DNA of 9,375 nucleotides from Helicobacteraceae bacterium (GTDB taxonomy: Bacteria; Campylobacterota; Campylobacteria; Campylobacterales; Sulfurimonadaceae), in contig JAUWLG010000036.1 in the NCBI GenBank assembly GCA_030613795.1, forward strand, positions 1 through 9,375, written 5' to 3'. Below, in pieces: positions 6,848 to 9,375 of this stretch (within the stretch, counting starts at the first letter, position 1; the number at the start of each line of letters is the position of its first letter). The notes under the pieces were generated by a model. It searched no databases, was not told the DNA's origin, and saw only the letters and a list, made by a program, of their open reading frames with translations. The position numbers were made by a program, and so were the translations under genes.

Positions 6848-7183
6848 ATGAAATCATTTACAAAAGTTGCAATGGCTAGTCTTCTTGGTTTAGCTGTTCT
6901 AAGTACAACTGCTTATGCAGATGTTGCTAAGGGTCAAAAACTTTACACTAAAAAACTTAAATCGTTATGTAAAACATCAGGTGCAAAATTTGCAGCTTCT
7001 TATACACAGATGGAGTGGGAAACAGCTAAAGACGAAGGTAAACTTACTGAAGCTTTCACTGAGGCATGTCCAGGCGGTGAAGAGATGTTTAAAGGTGACA
7101 AGTTTAAAAATAAATATGAAAGCCATATTTATGACTTTGTTTACGAATATGCAAGTGACAGCGGTAACGTTCCTTCATGCTAA
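6848..7183 (+). CDS. Small exported cytochrome-c-like protein lacking a CXXCH haem motif
   Basis: A 111-residue protein with a clear signal peptide (hydrophobic core 8-20, AYA cleavage after A24). The mature start DVAKGQKLYTKKLKSLC41 looks like the first helix of a small class I cytochrome c. The second cysteine and the haem-ligand histidine are absent: the sequence reads C41-K-T-S-G-A-K-F. Three cysteines remain, C41, C74 and the C-terminal C111, and the protein ends YEYASDSGNVPSC. I recall similar small proteins in Campylobacterota annotated as cytochrome c without the motif, so this seems a family trait rather than a local mutation. Covalent c-type haem is not expected, and the role is unknown. 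A diverged copy of its last codons lies at 8945-8968, before the second DUF3373 gene. The translation start is strong. Confidence 0.85.
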   Translation: MKSFTKVAMASLLGLAVLSTTAYADVAKGQKLYTKKLKSLCKTSGAKFAASYTQMEWETAKDEGKLTEAFTEACPGGEEMFKGDKFKNKYESHIYDFVYEYASDSGNVPSC

Positions 7184-7188
7184 TTAAA

Positions 7189-7209
7189 ATGGGTTGATCT
7201 TCAACCCGT
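7189..7209 (+). terminator. Hairpin just after the cytochrome-like gene
   Basis: GGGTTGA (7191-7197) pairs with TCAACCC (7201-7207) around a 3-base TCT loop, with an outer A-T pair and a T-G wobble. It lies 7 bases after the stop codon. The downstream run is only partly T-rich, so it may be a weak terminator, or a processing/stability hairpin that lowers transcription into the DUF3373 gene. It is missing from the duplicated leader near 8970. Confidence 0.5.
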
Positions 7210-7242
7210 TTACCTTCTCATCTCTAAATGATCTACGTTTGT

Positions 7243-7276
7243 TATAGCTGTAAATATAGTGTTATTTACAGCTGTA
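7243..7276 (+). promoter_or_regulatory. Strong leader hairpin upstream of the first DUF3373 gene
   Basis: AGCTGTAAATA (7246-7256) and TATTTACAGCT (7263-7273) form a perfect 11-base inverted repeat with a 6-base loop. It extends outward by one T-G wobble and two A-T pairs. It sits about 30 bases before the DUF3373 start codon and is not followed by a T run, so a DNA operator or an mRNA 5'-leader structure is more likely than a terminator. Confidence 0.5.
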
Positions 7277-7304
7277 TTAAACTGAATACCTCAAGGAGTT
7301 ACAA

Positions 7305-8696
7305 ATGATAAAAAACCTGACACTGATCTCTGCATTAGCACTATTTTCTACAACAGCCTTTGCTGCTGATGATGTGCAAGTGCAGATCGACGACATGAAA
7401 AAGCAGATCGAAAAACTTGAAAAGAGTCAAAAGAGCACTAAAAAATCTCTTAGCAAAGTAAAATCTGCTACCGGTGGGGACAATATAAAGTTCGGCGTTG
7501 ATTTTAGAAATGCTGTAGATGTTCTTGAGTACAAAAATAACGAGACTGGCGAAACGGCTTCAAACTCATCACTTTTATCAAGTAGGCTTTACCTTGATAT
7601 GGCGGCTTCACCTATGAAAGGTTTGATCTTTAAAGGTAGACTGGCAATCTACTCTATGTGGGGAGCACACCTTAACTATACTGGTGCGAAAGGTACTGAT
7701 TCTGCTGGTCTTAAAGACTGGTCAGCATCATCTAAGGCAACAGACACGGTTATGAGAGTTAAAGAAGCTTATTTTGTCTATTCAAATTCTCTAGGTGAAC
7801 AGCCTGTCAGTTTCTCAATTGGTCGCCGTCCATCAACGAATGGTTTTTTAGCTAACTACAGAGAAAATGAACCAAAATCAGGCTCACCACTGGCGCACAT
7901 TACCAATATGGAAGTCAATGCAGCTATGGTCAAGCTTAGCTGGGACCGTTTTATAGAGGGCGCCTACACAAAATTCGTCTACGGTAGAGCGCATACGGGT
8001 GAAATAGAAAATGTATATGGAATAGGTACAAATACCCCGTATGCTACAGTAGACGGTGATGACAAAAACGTTGACTTTTTTGTAATGCCAGGTAATGCCT
8101 ACGATGATGGGCAGTACCAAGTCATGTATCAGTGGGCACATATCTTCAATACTAAAGGGCAAAAATATAATGATCCAACTACTAAAAAAGCTGCAGCTGG
8201 TACAGCTGATCTGTTCTCTGTAGGTCTAAAAGTAGACGGTATTGGTGATGAGTGGAGCGACTTCCTCGATGAGACGACTGTTTTTGTATCGGGTGCTTAT
8301 ACATACTACAATGCAAAAGATGGTTATCAACTTCTTAATTCAGACCCCGGCGGAAGTCAAAGTGGTAGTTCTGTCTGGGTTGGTGCGATCATTCCGGATA
8401 TGATAACTGAGAACGGTAAGTTCGGTTTTGAATACAATCATGGTTCAAAATATTGGACGCCGATGACTTGGGCTGAAGATACAGCTATCGGTTCAAAAAT
8501 CGCGGTTCGCGGTGATGCTTATGAAGCGTACTGGAACTTTGATCTGTTTGGTGTCAAATACCTGCCATCGCAGGTAAGATATACCTATGCGCAACATGAC
8601 TACACTCCAAATGTAAGGTGTGCAGGATGGGTTCCTATAAAAGAAGAGGATATAACAGCCAGTGATCTAAGATTTGCTGTCAGCTACCGATACTAG
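7305..8696 (+). CDS. DUF3373-family outer-membrane beta-barrel protein
   Basis: A 463-residue exported protein. Its signal peptide is about residues 1-20 (AFA cleavage). A short charged coiled coil at 24-55 (IDDMKKQIEKLEKSQK pattern) follows, then a long region of alternating polar/hydrophobic strands rich in Tyr, Trp, Gly and Asp. It ends in LRFAVSYRY, whose terminal aromatic residue matches the C-terminal signal of outer-membrane barrels. The layout of leader, periplasmic coiled coil and barrel resembles trimeric porins, but the sequence belongs with DUF3373 proteins common in Campylobacterota, whose function is not established. There is a single cysteine, C439. Transport of small solutes is a reasonable guess only. 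AAGGAG at 7293-7298 lies 6 bases before the ATG. It follows the cytochrome-like gene by 121 bases, and a paralogue lies downstream. Confidence 0.88.
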   Translation: MIKNLTLISALALFSTTAFAADDVQVQIDDMKKQIEKLEKSQKSTKKSLSKVKSATGGDNIKFGVDFRNAVDVLEYKNNETGETASNSSLLSSRLYLDMAASPMKGLIFKGRLAIYSMWGAHLNYTGAKGTDSAGLKDWSASSKATDTVMRVKEAYFVYSNSLGEQPVSFSIGRRPSTNGFLANYRENEPKSGSPLAHITNMEVNAAMVKLSWDRFIEGAYTKFVYGRAHTGEIENVYGIGTNTPYATVDGDDKNVDFFVMPGNAYDDGQYQVMYQWAHIFNTKGQKYNDPTTKKAAAGTADLFSVGLKVDGIGDEWSDFLDETTVFVSGAYTYYNAKDGYQLLNSDPGGSQSGSSVWVGAIIPDMITENGKFGFEYNHGSKYWTPMTWAEDTAIGSKIAVRGDAYEAYWNFDLFGVKYLPSQVRYTYAQHDYTPNVRCAGWVPIKEEDITASDLRFAVSYRY

Positions 8697-8944
8697 ATCC
8701 TGATTCCTGTAAGCAATAGAGTGATTTACTCTGTTGCAGGATGATATTTCATATAAAATATACTACATTTAGGGTAGATTTCATTTGTCCTACACTCCTT
8801 CTTTTCCCCAGTATAAATAGTTTTTCATGGTAACGGTTAAACCTTCTATTAATTAGTCACCTTCTTACACATTACCGCTATCCCTGTTCACACATCTTGG
8901 TTTCATTCAGTATTTCACCGCTATAATTACTTTAATTACTTTGA
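8697..8944. other. Gap between the two DUF3373 genes, upstream part
   Basis: No gene is visible. After the terminator-like hairpin the sequence is AT-rich and pyrimidine-rich. Around 8829-8867 there is a faint resemblance (GGTAACG, CCTTC, TAATTA and ACCTTCT in the same order) to 7163-7218, the end of the cytochrome-like gene and its trailer. This could be another eroded fragment or chance. Confidence 0.4.
8713..8737 (+). terminator. Terminator-like hairpin after the first DUF3373 gene
   Basis: GCAATAGAGT (8713-8722) pairs with ACTCTGTTGC (8728-8737), a 10-base stem with one T-G wobble and a 5-base loop, beginning 16 bases after the stop codon. The sequence after it lacks a clean T run, so termination strength is uncertain. 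Confidence 0.55.
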
Positions 8945-9037
8945 ACAGCGTTAACGTTCCTTCATCTCATTTACCTGCATTTCTAAATGATTTATTTTGT
9001 TATAGCTGTATCAAACTAGATACCCAAGGAGTTTCAA
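8945..9037 (+). repeat. Degenerate copy of the 7158-7304 leader, including remnant 3' end of the cytochrome-like gene
   Basis: Bases 8945-8965 match 7158-7178 at 20 of 21 positions, covering the last codons of the cytochrome-like gene; the copy would read NSVNVPSS instead of DSGNVPSC. TCTAAATGAT (8982-8991) and the 15 bases at 8996-9010 match 7222-7231 and 7238-7252. Bases 9011-9037 match 7277-7304 with a few changes, including the ribosome binding site. The copy is about 54 bases shorter because both hairpin regions of the first leader are missing. This is the mark of an old tandem duplication. Confidence 0.85.
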
Positions 9038-9375
9038 ATGAAAAAAAACCTAATACTACTCTCAAGCATAGCCGTGCTGTCAACCTCTATGTACGCCGAA
9101 GATGCTGATCTTAAAGCACAGGTCGAAGCCTTGACCAAAAAAGTCGAGAAACTTGAAAAAAAGCAGAAATACACTGACAAAAAAATGAGCAAGATCAATA
9201 AGCAGAGTGCCAATGACAATATTAAATTTGATGTTAACTTCAGAACGTCATACGACTATCTTAGGTATAAGACAGTGGGTGGTACGGAATATAAACACGC
9301 TGCACTCTTCTCTAACCGTTTATGGTTAGGTATGGGATATGCACCTACCGACACGATGCTCTTTAAAGGTCAGAT
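9038..9375 (+). CDS. Second DUF3373-family outer-membrane protein (partial, N-terminal 112 residues)
   Basis: A paralogue of the gene at 7305 that runs off the window edge. The visible product begins with a signal peptide (MKKNLILLSSIAVLSTSMYA, cleavage after A20). A longer coiled coil follows at about 23-57 (VEALTKKVEKLEKKQ), then NDNIKFDVNFRTSYDYLRY, which aligns with GDNIKFGVDFRNAVDVLEY of the first copy, and FSNRLWLGMGYAP and LFKGQ, which align with LSSRLYLDMAASP and IFKGR. Identity in this stretch is moderate, so the copies have diverged and may differ in substrate. AAGGAG at 9026-9031, 6 bases before the ATG, is inherited from the duplicated leader. The function is unknown, as for its neighbour. 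Confidence 0.88.
   Translation, partial: MKKNLILLSSIAVLSTSMYAEDADLKAQVEALTKKVEKLEKKQKYTDKKMSKINKQSANDNIKFDVNFRTSYDYLRYKTVGGTEYKHAALFSNRLWLGMGYAPTDTMLFKGQ

Noticed and set aside
6915..7187. Plus-strand 90-residue frame inside the cytochrome-like gene
   Set aside because: It is frame-shifted relative to a gene with a clear signal peptide, ribosome binding site and family resemblance; the alternative has neither.
9034..9219. Minus-strand 61-residue frame over the second DUF3373 start
   Set aside because: It is antisense to the signal peptide and coiled coil of the paralogue; its hydrophobic look comes from the reverse reading of lysine-rich codons.
1..9375. CRISPR array, tRNA/rRNA genes, insertion sequence or prophage elements
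   Set aside because: I saw no regularly spaced repeats, cloverleaf structures, transposase frames or terminal inverted repeats in the window.

Overview
The window looks like a Campylobacterota chromosome of the Sulfurovum/Sulfurimonas kind. The evidence is a moderately AT-rich sequence with strong AAGGAG-type ribosome binding sites, two genes for DUF3373-type outer-membrane proteins, a small cytochrome-c-like secreted protein of a kind I recall from that phylum, and a PAS-GGDEF-EAL signalling protein. The assignment rests on family recall and composition, not on a marker gene.

Left part (1-5762), all on the minus strand. A tightly packed five-gene operon reads leftward from 2176: an ArsR-type repressor with the CVC metalloid-binding motif, an eight-helix DUF318/ArsP-type permease with the TPFCSCS signature, an 87-residue cysteine-cluster protein of unknown function, a small CxxC thioredoxin-like protein, and a CcdA/DsbD-type membrane protein cut by the window edge. 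The genes overlap by ATGA and TAATG junctions or are 3-10 bases apart, so they almost certainly work together. The likely theme is metalloid (arsenic-like) efflux combined with thiol electron transfer across the membrane. Upstream lie an Old Yellow Enzyme family flavin reductase (2393-3463) and a 711-residue PAS-PAS-GGDEF-EAL cyclic-di-GMP protein (3627-5762), each apparently its own transcription unit.

Right part (5936-9375), all on the plus strand. A short secreted DUF1566 protein is divergent from the GGDEF-EAL gene across a region with a repeated CACTAT/ATAGTG motif. After about 490 bases without a gene come a small exported cytochrome-c-like protein with no CXXCH haem motif (6848-7183), a DUF3373 outer-membrane protein (7305-8696), and the start of a second DUF3373 paralogue (9038 to the edge).

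The most informative structural signal is that the leader of the second DUF3373 gene (8945-9037) is a shortened copy of the leader of the first (7158-7304). The copy includes the last codons of the cytochrome-like gene. This indicates an old tandem duplication in which the second copy of the small gene has eroded away and two hairpins were lost from the leader.
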